Source of the DNA: an uncultured Collinsella sp.
Lineage (GTDB): Bacteria; Actinomycetota; Coriobacteriia; Coriobacteriales; Coriobacteriaceae
Direction of reading: 5' to 3'
NCBI GenBank assembly: GCA_934654585.1
Contig: CAKUGF010000022.1
Location: forward strand, 1-30,860
DNA length: 30,860 bases
Translations under genes and position numbers: made by a program
Part shown: positions 23,924-30,860 of the stretch, in pieces
How positions within the stretch are numbered: the first letter of the stretch is position 1
Layout: each line of letters starts with the position of its first letter
Notes under the pieces: model-generated
Database searches by the model: none
What the model saw: only the letters and a program-made list of their open reading frames with translations
What the model was told of the DNA's origin: nothing

Positions 23924-25447
23924 TTACCTAATGTTATCGTTCATCGCGAAGGAGTTCTTCATGGCGCAGCTCGTGGTGTAGAGTACCTTGCCCAACAGAG
24001 CATCGGTCTCCACGCGCACGAGCCCGGCAAAGGCCTCGTTGGCGCGGGCGAGCTCGGCGGGCACCTCGGCCTCGGGCAGGGCGGCAACGGCAGCGTCAAC
24101 GTCGTGAATCTGCTTGTGGCCCATGCCGCCGACCTTCTCCTGATAATCCTCGACCGCGCGACCGCACTCATGGAAGCGAACATCGGCCAAGGCACCGATC
24201 AGACGATTTGCCCAATAGAAATTCTCGGACGTCACGCGAGCCTGCGTGTCGGCATAGTACTCGGGCATGGTCTCGACATTGGCGTACAGCGGCACGAGCG
24301 CGTTAAACGAGTTGGAGCCAAACGCCATCCACTGCACGGCGCGATACGCCGGCTGCGCATAGGGGCGCAGCTGCAGCACGGCGAGCTGGCTGTTGCGGTT
24401 GATGCCGATGGGACGATAAGCGCCGCGCGTGGCGGGCGTGCCCTTGCTGCCGTAGCAGTCGTACTCCGTGCCCTGGTAGTGGCTGGAGAGCACGTACTTG
24501 ATGTCCTCGATGGTCACCTTGCGCTCGGGCACGCGGCTCCAGGGGATGTCGTCGCTCTCGGGCGTGTAGTCGGCGTCGGGACCGTCCCACACATCGCCGG
24601 GGTTGAGGCAGCGCTGCATGTACCAGGCGCGCGGCGTGTTGTAGACGTGGTCGCTGTCACTGTGCGAGCCAAAGGCCTCGCGCGGGTTGAAGACCGCGGC
24701 GGGACCGTCGCCCTCAACACCCAGGGTCAGGTCCAGATGCCACTCGGCCATCCAGGAGCGCAGGCCGGCGGAGCACATGTGGTCGACTTGGGCGCCCTCG
24801 GCATCGTCCAGGTCAAAGCTGTCGATACCCAGCTGGTTAGGCATGGTCACATAGGCGTCGTCGGGCACGCGCTTGGCGATCCAGTGGTGGCCGCCGATGG
24901 TCTCGAGCCACCAGATCTCGTCCACGTCACTCAAGGCGATGCCATTGTTCTCGTAGGTGCCGTAGCGCTCGAGCAGGTCACCCAGAATACGCACGCCGTC
25001 GCGGGCGGACTTGGCGTACGGCAGCACCAGGGTCACCATATCTTCCTCGCCCAGACCGCCGGGCTGTGCCGGCACATAGCCGTCCTCGCCCTCGTTACCC
25101 TTGGCGGGCACGTAGTCCACGAGCGGATCGGCGCCGCGGACGCGCTCGTTGGTGGTAAGCGTCTCGGTTGCGGACATGCCAACGTTGAGCTCGTTGAAGC
25201 CGGCCTCGGCCCAAATGCCATGACCCGGGATAACGTCGGGGACGCTGGTATAGCGCATGGGATTGTCGGGCAGCTCAACGGTCAGGTGGCTCAGGACGCT
25301 CGTGTAGACGCGCGGCTGCTCGTCGGGATGCACCACGCGCATGCGCTTGGGCTCAAACACCCCGTTGGACGAGTCCTCGTTGCGGGCAACCAGCGTCGAC
25401 CCGTCGTAGCTCGCGTTCTTACCAACCAAAATCGTTGTGCACGGCAT
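23924..25447 (-). CDS. C69-family dipeptidase
   Basis: A 507-aa N-terminal-nucleophile hydrolase of peptidase family C69 (PepD type), which cleaves a range of dipeptides. The N-terminus MPCTTILVGKNASYDGSTLVARNEDS is diagnostic: the cysteine at position 3 becomes the N-terminal nucleophile after removal of the first residues. Conserved GHGIWAEAGFNELNVGMSATET, ARDGVRILGDLLERYG and EIWWLETIGGHHWIAKRVPDD follow. No signal peptide is seen, so it is probably cytoplasmic. The start ATG 25445-25447 is preferred: AAGGAGG at 25454-25460 is 6 bases upstream, while the ATG at 25451-25453 would touch the ribosome site. It is a single gene. Confidence 0.95.
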   Translation of the reverse strand: MPCTTILVGKNASYDGSTLVARNEDSSNGVFEPKRMRVVHPDEQPRVYTSVLSHLTVELPDNPMRYTSVPDVIPGHGIWAEAGFNELNVGMSATETLTTNERVRGADPLVDYVPAKGNEGEDGYVPAQPGGLGEEDMVTLVLPYAKSARDGVRILGDLLERYGTYENNGIALSDVDEIWWLETIGGHHWIAKRVPDDAYVTMPNQLGIDSFDLDDAEGAQVDHMCSAGLRSWMAEWHLDLTLGVEGDGPAAVFNPREAFGSHSDSDHVYNTPRAWYMQRCLNPGDVWDGPDADYTPESDDIPWSRVPERKVTIEDIKYVLSSHYQGTEYDCYGSKGTPATRGAYRPIGINRNSQLAVLQLRPYAQPAYRAVQWMAFGSNSFNALVPLYANVETMPEYYADTQARVTSENFYWANRLIGALADVRFHECGRAVEDYQEKVGGMGHKQIHDVDAAVAALPEAEVPAELARANEAFAGLVRVETDALLGKVLYTTSCAMKNSFAMNDNIR

Positions 25448-25529
25448 GCGCATCCTCCTTGAGCGAAGAAATTAAATGGCAACAGTGTATCGCTTTGGCT
25501 CAAAAAGGGCGAAGCCACAGCTTCGGCAA

Positions 25530-25768
25530 CCCCTGTGGTCAAAAAATGCCAAATATGAGTACTGTCATCAATTTAATAGCAGCAATTTCGCTGGACATAG
25601 GTGTCGATAATCTACATTTGTTCAAAAGCTAGACGATGTAATTCCTCATTGGTCCAATAAAAGAGACTCCCTGACGATACTTAATATCATTAGGGAGTTA
25701 AATCAATCTCAAAGATATGTAACCAACAAGGCAACAGTACTCATTTTTGGCATTTTTTGACCACGGGG
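25530..25768. mobile_element. 239-bp AT-rich MITE-like element with ~35-bp terminal inverted repeats
   Basis: The left end 25530-25565 (starts CCCCTGTGGTCAAAAAATGC) and right end 25734-25768 are reverse complements with one extra base and one mismatch over 35 positions. The interior is much more AT-rich than the neighbouring genes. It contains a small hairpin ACTCCCT (25666-25672) / AGGGAGT (25692-25698). Both ends, read inward, begin a short frame MP(N/K)MSTV that soon stops. No transposase is present and no target duplication is obvious. The element explains the 355-base gap between the dipeptidase and folD genes. Confidence 0.65.
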
Positions 25769-25802
25769 TATAGAACCAACACCCTAAACAGCCCGAAAAC
25801 GT

Positions 25803-26657
25803 CTATCTTGCCGCGCGCTCCGCCGCCTCGATCACGTGTTTGGCGAGGATCGCCGTGGTCACAGCCCCCACGCCGCCCGGCACCGGAGTAATTGCGCCAA
25901 CAATCGGCTCCGCAGCATCAAAATCGACGTCGCCGACCAGCTTGCCGGCGGCCTCGTCCCAGTTAATGCCCACATCGATGATCGTTTGGCCCTCGCGAAC
26001 CGCATCCGCGCCAATCGTGCGCGCGCGTCCAACCGCGGCAACAACAATGTCGGCAGAACGGCACTCGGCAGCCAAGTCGCGCGTATGCGTATGGCACGTT
26101 GTCACCGTGGCATTGCGAGCCGTAAGCATGGCGGCAACAGGACGGCCAATTACCAGCGAGCGACCGACAACGGCGACCTTGGCACCGTCCATCTCCACGC
26201 CATAGTGATCCAGAATCGCCAGCACGGCCTCGGCCGTACAGGGGGCAAAACCGTCACCGCGACCCGAAAGCGCGGTAAGCAGCGAAGCCGGCGTCATGGA
26301 GTCAACATCCTTGGCGGGATCGAGCGCCGCGGCAACTGCATCCTCGTCAAGCCCAGTGGGCAGCGGGCGAAACATCAGGCAACCGTGAACAGCGGGGTCG
26401 GCATTGATGTCCTTAATAGCCGCCAGCAGCTCATCCTGCGAAACGTCGGCGGGAAGTAAAACGCGGCGAGCATCGATGACAACCTTCTCACAGCGCTTGA
26501 GGGCACCACGTTCGTAGGATAGATCGTCCTCACGTTCGCCCACGCGAACGATGGCCAGCGTGGGAACAACGCCGCGCTCGCGCAGAACCACGCAGCGAGC
26601 AGCAAGCTCTTCAGTCAAAGCACGGGCAACGGGAGCACCTTTAAGCAGCTCGGCCAT
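25803..26657 (-). CDS. folD: FolD methylenetetrahydrofolate dehydrogenase, cyclohydrolase site altered
   Basis: A 284-aa cytoplasmic enzyme of one-carbon metabolism, oxidising 5,10-methylene-THF to methenyl-THF. Family blocks visible are PTLAIVRVGEREDD, GCLMFRPLPTGLDE, KDVDSMTP, APCTAEAVLAILDHYGV, VAVVGRSLVIGRPVAAML, IIDVGINW and GAITPVPGGVGAVTTAIL. In bifunctional FolD the active site reads YxxxKxK; here it is YERGALK, with alanine where the catalytic lysine should be. The lysine is needed for cyclohydrolase chemistry, so this protein is probably mainly a dehydrogenase. The stop of fchA is 2 bases before ATG 26655-26657, so the genes are coupled and FchA can supply the missing step. Confidence 0.95.
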   Translation of the reverse strand: MAELLKGAPVARALTEELAARCVVLRERGVVPTLAIVRVGEREDDLSYERGALKRCEKVVIDARRVLLPADVSQDELLAAIKDINADPAVHGCLMFRPLPTGLDEDAVAAALDPAKDVDSMTPASLLTALSGRGDGFAPCTAEAVLAILDHYGVEMDGAKVAVVGRSLVIGRPVAAMLTARNATVTTCHTHTRDLAAECRSADIVVAAVGRARTIGADAVREGQTIIDVGINWDEAAGKLVGDVDFDAAEPIVGAITPVPGGVGAVTTAILAKHVIEAAERAAR

Positions 26658-26659
26658 GG

Positions 26660-27292
26660 CTATCCCCTCTTCCTTGCAGCGTCGGCGGCACGGCGAGCCA
26701 GCGCATCGGCGCGCGGCAGCCACGTATCCAGCAGCTCATCGCACGCCGCTTCGAGCTCCTCGGCGCGCGCCCGATCTTTCATGGACGTGGTATTGGCAAA
26801 GAGCGTCAGGCTCGCGCCCTGCATGGCGGCACGGCAGAACACGGCACCGCACGCCACGTCGGACAGCAACTGGCGCGAGCCCTTATCGGCCATGTCCTCG
26901 AGCAGCGCCAGCGCGCGGCCGCAGGCGTCCATGATCCGATACGGTGGCATGGCGGCCACGTGCAACGCATCCTGAATCGCCGCAGGTCGAGCTGGGTCCT
27001 CGCGCGGAATACCGTATGCGGCAGACACCTGGCCGTACGCACGAACGTCCTCGGCGACCAGGTCCACAAGTTCCTGCGCCAACTCATCCGCCTGGGCAAA
27101 TGCGCGCGTCAGATCGTCTGCGCGATCGGCAAGCGCGGGATTGGTCGCCCCATAGCGAGCGACCATCCCGCAAAGCGAAGCGCCCAGCGCGCCCACAAAG
27201 GCGCTCGCGCTACCGCCGCCGGGAACCGGCTCGCGCGCGGCAAGCGCCTGGGCAAACTCGCGACAGGTTTTGTCCATCATCTCTTGGCTCAT
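26660..27292 (-). CDS. fchA: Methenyltetrahydrofolate cyclohydrolase FchA (cyclodeaminase family)
   Basis: A 210-aa helical protein of the formiminotransferase-cyclodeaminase/FchA family. It is predicted to hydrolyse 5,10-methenyl-THF to 10-formyl-THF. The signature PVPGGGSASAFVGALGASL is at about residues 22-40, and AAMPPYRIMDACGRALALL, SDVACGAVFCRAAMQGA and LFANTTSMKD follow as in the family. A true glutamate-formiminotransferase domain is absent, which favours FchA over the histidine-degradation enzyme. The start is ambiguous between ATG 27296-27298 and ATG 27290-27292; GAGGG at 27302-27306 is 9 bases from the latter. It is first in the fchA-folD operon. Confidence 0.92.
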   Translation of the reverse strand: MSQEMMDKTCREFAQALAAREPVPGGGSASAFVGALGASLCGMVARYGATNPALADRADDLTRAFAQADELAQELVDLVAEDVRAYGQVSAAYGIPREDPARPAAIQDALHVAAMPPYRIMDACGRALALLEDMADKGSRQLLSDVACGAVFCRAAMQGASLTLFANTTSMKDRARAEELEAACDELLDTWLPRADALARRAADAARKRG

Positions 27293-27749
27293 ACGCATGC
27301 ACCCTCAATGCTTGCCAAGCTAATCGGACAGTCGGCGCCGCCCGAACGCATCGTGTATTTCGTGGTGCCTAGTCTAGCCCATAAGAGCATTCGCGTCAGT
27401 GCGCCCAGTTATCGCTCTTTTCTATGGCGAGCGATAGGCGCAACATCGCTGCGCCTATCGCCAAACGATCAATCCCGACCCCCTGTCAAGGTCAGTCTTG
27501 CGCCCAGCCCATTGGGCCATAGACACGCCAAGTGCCATCGCGCAAACCACACCGGCAAAACAAATGCATCTTTGTTGCGCAATCCGATGCGACAAAGATG
27601 CAGGTATGCAGAATAAATATGCAGGAAGCGCGAAAAAGATTGCGCACCGATACAGGCGCGAAATAGGGATTTAGTAAAATATCAGAAGCACTATAGCACT
27701 ATAATAGTAAAGCTGATTTAAACACTATTAGAGTCGAAGGAGTCTCAGC
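27293..27749. other. Divergent intergenic region with overlapping hairpins and a -10 box
   Basis: No gene is seen here. TATCGCTC (27410-27417) can pair with GAGCGATA (27429-27436), but part of that segment also belongs to a perfect 12-bp hairpin 27431-27442 / 27450-27461 (GCGATAGGCGCA / TGCGCCTATCGC), so the two are exclusive. A second hairpin pairs GCATCTTTGT (27566-27575) with ACAAAGATGC (27592-27601), and ATGCAG occurs three times at 27598, 27606 and 27619. Sequence becomes AT-rich toward 27650-27749. Confidence 0.5.
27700..27705 (+). promoter_or_regulatory. -10 box TATAAT of the first beta-helix surface protein
   Basis: A perfect TATAAT lies 44 bases before the start codon. The second paralogue has TAAAAT at 29539-29544 at nearly the same distance (45), both followed by AGTA(A/G)AGC. 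No convincing -35 is visible for either. Confidence 0.5.
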
Positions 27750-29249
27750 ATGAAGTCGTTTCTGAAAACGGCAGCTCGTGCAGTCGCAGCGCTGCTTGCC
27801 GTCGCGTTTGTCACACTGGGGGGGGTTTGCACGCCTGCATTTGCAGACGGTGTGACTAGCTCGATCACCAACGCTCGCACCGGTACGACCTACCCCGATC
27901 TTGCCACCGCCACCGCCGAGGCGCAGAGCGGCGACACCATCAAGCTCGGCGAGGGCAACTATACCCTCTACGGCGTGAGCTCCGTGGGTAACACCAAGGG
28001 CAAGGACCTTACCTTTGAGGGCCTTGGTGCTGACAAGACCGCGTGGAACATCGGTGCGGAGGTTCCCAACCCTGCATACTATGGCACCGAGTACAACGGC
28101 GACTACTCCTTTGACGGCGCCGGTACCGTTACGTTCAAGAACATGACGATGCGCTCAGGCAACAAGGACTATCTTGGCTTCATTCGTGCCGACAAGACCG
28201 TCGTTGACGGCTGCGTCATCAACGGCGAGACGTGCTACTGGGGCTACACCTCCGCTGAGTTCAAGAACACGACGTTCAATGCTCTGAATGGTCGCTATGC
28301 CCTCTGGACATACAGCTCGCCGACCATGACGTTTGACCACTGCACCTTCAACGGCAGCGGCAAGGCCATCAACGTCTACACCGATTTCAGCGCGGGCAGC
28401 CATGACATCTACGTCAACGTTAAGAACTGCACGTTCAACTTGAGCGCGGGCTGGTTTAATAAGCAGGCGCTAAAAATCAACGATTACAACATGGGGAACT
28501 ATAAGTACGTCCTCAACATCACTGACAGCTCTGCCACTGCGCAGCGCGACGACATCACCTGCTCGCAGCTCTTTGGCTTTGGCGGCGAATCGGCAAACAA
28601 CACCGGTCGTACCGACGTCACCATCGATGGCGTCAAGGTGTGGTCCCGTGACGGCGATGCCCACCGCGGCAAGATGCTCACCCACGACTACACCGACGGC
28701 GAGCACGACAAGGCCTACGATGTCACCTACACCGAGTGGACCCCTGCCGGCGCAGGCACTTGGACTCGCACGGGAACCCCTAAGTGCAAGTACTGCGGCT
28801 TCGTCAAGCCTGATTTCGTGGAGACGGCCTACGATCTCTCCTACGACCTGAACGGTTCCAAGGATAAGCAAACTGTCGGCTTCGCTACCGTCGAGCACGT
28901 CACCGAAGCCGAGGTTACGGCCGAGCAGCCGGTGCGCAAGGGCTACTCCTTCGTGGGCTGGAACACCGCAAAGGACGGCTCCGGCACAAGCTATGCCGCA
29001 GGTGAAAAGGTTGAGCTTTCCGCCCCTGTGACGCTGTTCGCTCAGTGGAAGAAGGACGAGCCGGCGCCCAAGCCTTCCGACAACAAGCCCGCCGATAAGC
29101 CTGCCGACAAGCCTGCAAATAAGACCAAGGCAAACAAGCAGGCTCTGCCCAAGACGGGTGACGCCTCCGCCAACATCGTCGCCGCTATGGGCATCATGGC
29201 AATCGCCTGCTTTGCCGCCAGCGTCGTTGTTGCTAAGGTTCGTAAGTAG
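27750..29249 (+). CDS. LPxTG-anchored beta-helix surface protein (copy 1)
   Basis: 499 aa. Signal peptide 1-32 (RAVAALLAVAFVTLGG, cleavage after AFA). Residues about 40-310 show the repeated short strands and asparagine-rich turns (TFKNMTMRSG, FKNTTFNAL, FDHCTFNGSG, VKNCTFNL) of a right-handed parallel beta-helix, often found in adhesins and polysaccharide-binding proteins. A CKYCGF knuckle is near 350. An InlB/Flg_new-type repeat (RKGYSFVGWNTAKDGSG) ends near 435, then a DKPADKPADKPANK linker, LPKTG at 466-470, a membrane segment and VRK, the sortase signal for covalent cell-wall attachment. AAGGAG stands 7 bases before ATG 27750. A G8 run lies in the signal-peptide codons. Ligand unknown; catalytic residues of a lyase cannot be assigned. 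Confidence 0.93.
   Translation: MKSFLKTAARAVAALLAVAFVTLGGVCTPAFADGVTSSITNARTGTTYPDLATATAEAQSGDTIKLGEGNYTLYGVSSVGNTKGKDLTFEGLGADKTAWNIGAEVPNPAYYGTEYNGDYSFDGAGTVTFKNMTMRSGNKDYLGFIRADKTVVDGCVINGETCYWGYTSAEFKNTTFNALNGRYALWTYSSPTMTFDHCTFNGSGKAINVYTDFSAGSHDIYVNVKNCTFNLSAGWFNKQALKINDYNMGNYKYVLNITDSSATAQRDDITCSQLFGFGGESANNTGRTDVTIDGVKVWSRDGDAHRGKMLTHDYTDGEHDKAYDVTYTEWTPAGAGTWTRTGTPKCKYCGFVKPDFVETAYDLSYDLNGSKDKQTVGFATVEHVTEAEVTAEQPVRKGYSFVGWNTAKDGSGTSYAAGEKVELSAPVTLFAQWKKDEPAPKPSDNKPADKPADKPANKTKANKQALPKTGDASANIVAAMGIMAIACFAASVVVAKVRK
27818..27825 (+). repeat. G8 homopolymer in signal-peptide codons, copy 1
   Basis: Eight consecutive G bases encode Leu-Gly-Gly-Val around residues 23-26. Slippage by one base would shift the frame before the mature protein begins. 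The same tract is at 29658-29665 in copy 2. Confidence 0.8.
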
Positions 29250-29287
29250 CAACAGCACATCACCGCTATAAGCAACTCGCAACGAAC

Positions 29288-29322
29288 ATGACCCGCACAA
29301 CATGATGTGCGGGTCATTTTTT
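29288..29322 (+). terminator. Rho-independent terminator after surface protein copy 1
   Basis: ATGACCCGCACA (29288-29299) pairs with TGTGCGGGTCAT (29306-29317) around a 6-base loop, followed by a T-run to 29322. Confidence 0.93.
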
Positions 29323-29589
29323 ATCCGCAAACCACCCATCTCTGTACATCGAAAATGGGCCTATGGCCCACCCGAACGCGCCGTTCGTACGTAGGCGCCG
29401 TCAAGGTTCTTTCGCAAATTCGCTTCCGCCTAGATGAGCCATCGGCTCCGCCGTCCGCTACTCCGGCCCTTCTTTTCCTGAACGCATTCAGCTTTCAATG
29501 TGCGCAAGAAACTGTTCGTTACTACTCGACTGAGGTATTAAAATAGTAGAGCATTGTACATTTTTTCCTGAGATCGAAGGAGTTTCAGT
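29323..29589. other. Gene-free spacer between the two surface-protein paralogues
   Basis: With the terminator it makes up the 340-base gap 29250-29589. It contains two small perfect inverted repeats, TGGGCC/GGCCCA (29356-29370) and CGAACG/CGTTCG (29373-29387), and the TAAAAT -10 candidate at 29539-29544. Nothing else is recognised. Confidence 0.6.
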
Positions 29590-30860
29590 ATGAAGTCGTT
29601 TGCCAAGACGGCAGCTCGTGCAGTCGCAGCGCTGCTTGCCGTCGCGTTTGTCACACTGGGGGGGGTTTGCACGCCTGCATTTGCAGACGGTGTGACTAGC
29701 TCGATCACCAACGCTCGCACCGGTACGACCTACCCCGATCTTGCCACCGCCACCGCCGAGGCGCAGAGCGGCGACACCATCTTGCTCGGCGAGGGCAACT
29801 ACACCCTGTACGGGGTGAGCTCCGAGGAGCACACCAAGGGCAAGGACCTTACCTTTGAGGGCCAGGGTACGGATAAGACGGCGTGGAACATCGGCGCAGA
29901 GGTCCCCGATCCCAATAACTATGGCACCGAGTACAACGGCGACTATTCCTTCGACGGCGCCGGCACCGTAACGTTTAAGAACATGACGCTGCGTTCCGGA
30001 ATAGCCAAGAATAACAACTATCTTGGCTTCATCCGCGCAGATAAGACCGTCGTCGACAGCTGCGTCATCGACAACCAGACCTGCTACTGGGGCTACACGT
30101 GCGCCGAGTTCAAGAACACGACGTTCAACGCTCCGAGTGGCGACTACGCCATCTGGACGTACAGTTCGCCGACCATGACGTTTGAAAACTGCACGTTTAA
30201 CGCCAGCGGCAAGATGATCAAGGTCTACACCGATTACAGCGCAGGCAAGCATGACATCACCGTCAACGTGAAGAACTGCACGTTCAATTCGAAGTCGTCT
30301 AAGTGGGACTTATTAGGCTACTATAAGCAGGCGTTGAGCATCGATGACAGCAACATGGGGAACTTTAAGTACATCCTCAACATCACCAACAGCTCTGCCA
30401 CGGCGCAGCGCGACAAGACCACCTGCTCGCAGCTCTTTGGCTTTGGCGGCAAGGAGAAGCAATACAACACCAGCCGCACCGATGTCACCATCGACGGGGT
30501 GACCGTTTGGTCTAATGGCCAGAAGCTCACCCACAGCTACACCGACGGCGAGCACGATGATAATTTCAAAGACGAGAAAAAGTATGATTGGGAGAAGAAG
30601 CCCGATGGCTGGTACTGCACTGGCCACGCCAAGTGCGGCTATTGCGGCTATGAGATCGCTGAAACCGTGAAGGCAACCTCCGTAGACACGGCCACCTGCA
30701 CTGAGAAGGGCACGAGGACCCACACCGCCACCTTTAGTCATAAGTGCTTCAAGCCCCAGACCAAGACAGAAGAAATCGCCGCCCTCGGCCACGACTGGGG
30801 CGAGCCCGTCTACACCTGGGCCGAGAAGGACGGCGGTTGGTGCTGCACCGCCAAGCGCGT
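29590..30860 (+). CDS. Beta-helix surface protein (copy 2), 3' end beyond the window
   Basis: At least 423 codons with no stop before the window edge. It starts MKSFAKTAARAVAALLAVAF with the same signal peptide as copy 1 and the same beta-helix blocks (FDGAGTVTFKNMTLRSG, FKNTTFNAPSG, FENCTFNASG). Small insertions are present, for example IAKNNNYL and SSKWDLLGYY. After the helix it diverges: CGYCGYEIAE is followed by cysteine/histidine-rich repeat material (TATCTEKGTRTHTATF, ALGHDWGEPVYTW) typical of tandem repeats in Gram-positive adhesins, so the complete protein is probably longer than copy 1. AAGGAG precedes ATG 29590 by 7 bases. A sortase signal would be expected past the edge but cannot be seen. 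Confidence 0.92.
   Translation, partial: MKSFAKTAARAVAALLAVAFVTLGGVCTPAFADGVTSSITNARTGTTYPDLATATAEAQSGDTILLGEGNYTLYGVSSEEHTKGKDLTFEGQGTDKTAWNIGAEVPDPNNYGTEYNGDYSFDGAGTVTFKNMTLRSGIAKNNNYLGFIRADKTVVDSCVIDNQTCYWGYTCAEFKNTTFNAPSGDYAIWTYSSPTMTFENCTFNASGKMIKVYTDYSAGKHDITVNVKNCTFNSKSSKWDLLGYYKQALSIDDSNMGNFKYILNITNSSATAQRDKTTCSQLFGFGGKEKQYNTSRTDVTIDGVTVWSNGQKLTHSYTDGEHDDNFKDEKKYDWEKKPDGWYCTGHAKCGYCGYEIAETVKATSVDTATCTEKGTRTHTATFSHKCFKPQTKTEEIAALGHDWGEPVYTWAEKDGGWCCTAKR
29658..29665 (+). repeat. G8 homopolymer in signal-peptide codons, copy 2
   Basis: Identical in length and position to the tract of copy 1, inside a 174-base block (29608-29781) that is identical to 27768-27941. Confidence 0.8.

Noticed and set aside
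23894..25462. 522-aa open frame opposite the C69 dipeptidase
   Set aside because: Complement shadow of a gene with diagnostic N-terminal nucleophile sequence.
25435..25632. 65-aa frame running from the dipeptidase start into the AT-rich element
   Set aside because: It crosses the element boundary, has no ribosome site and no plausible protein character.
29042..29133. Possible short tandem repeat DKPADKPADKPANK as a CRISPR-like or VNTR array
   Set aside because: Only a few imperfect units inside a normal cell-wall linker; no spacer structure.

Overview
The window reads as a GC-rich, gene-dense chromosome segment of a gut Coriobacteriia, most likely Collinsella or a close relative. The basis is inference: codon and GC style, the mix of actinobacterial and clostridial-type metabolic genes (class III fructose-1,6-bisphosphatase, QueH, a FolD/FchA pair), and large gut-type surface proteins. 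No tRNA, rRNA, CRISPR array, transposase or phage gene was seen.

Layout. 1-5.7 kb: a short-chain dehydrogenase with an enlarged nucleotide loop (possible steroid/bile-acid enzyme), a tail-anchored coiled-coil protein, and a minus-strand cluster of a DUF3267 membrane zincin-like protein, queH and queA (the last two steps of queuosine synthesis). 5.7-15 kb: a methionyl-tRNA-synthetase-like protein with an abnormal KMSKS motif, a NOL1/NOP2/Sun RNA methyltransferase behind an elaborate inverted repeat, a 56-aa membrane protein, an unassigned TIM-barrel protein, degV, class III fbp and two GtrA membrane proteins.

15.1-21.3 kb is the most striking region. A minus-strand promoter and cobalamin riboswitch precede a two-gene operon. 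The first gene encodes a 1630-aa surface protein with two DUF4430 (transcobalamin-like) domains and a PQQ/WD-type beta-propeller. The second encodes a membrane-anchored DUF4430 protein. Together they suggest a B12-repressed cell-surface corrinoid-capture system.

21.4-27.3 kb: a MITE-like hairpin element, an ABC1/UbiB-family kinase coupled to a small helical protein, a C69 dipeptidase, a 239-bp AT-rich element with about 35-bp terminal inverted repeats, and an fchA-folD pair in which FolD lacks the usual catalytic lysine, so the two enzymes probably split the dehydrogenase and cyclohydrolase steps. 27.7 kb to the end: two tandem paralogous beta-helix surface proteins (the first sortase-anchored, the second cut by the window edge). 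They share 174 identical bases that include a G8 tract inside the signal-peptide codons, so they are candidates for phase variation and gene conversion.

Intergenic regions are rich in long inverted repeats, several with competing pairings. Coordinates of motifs were read by eye; no database or folding program was used.
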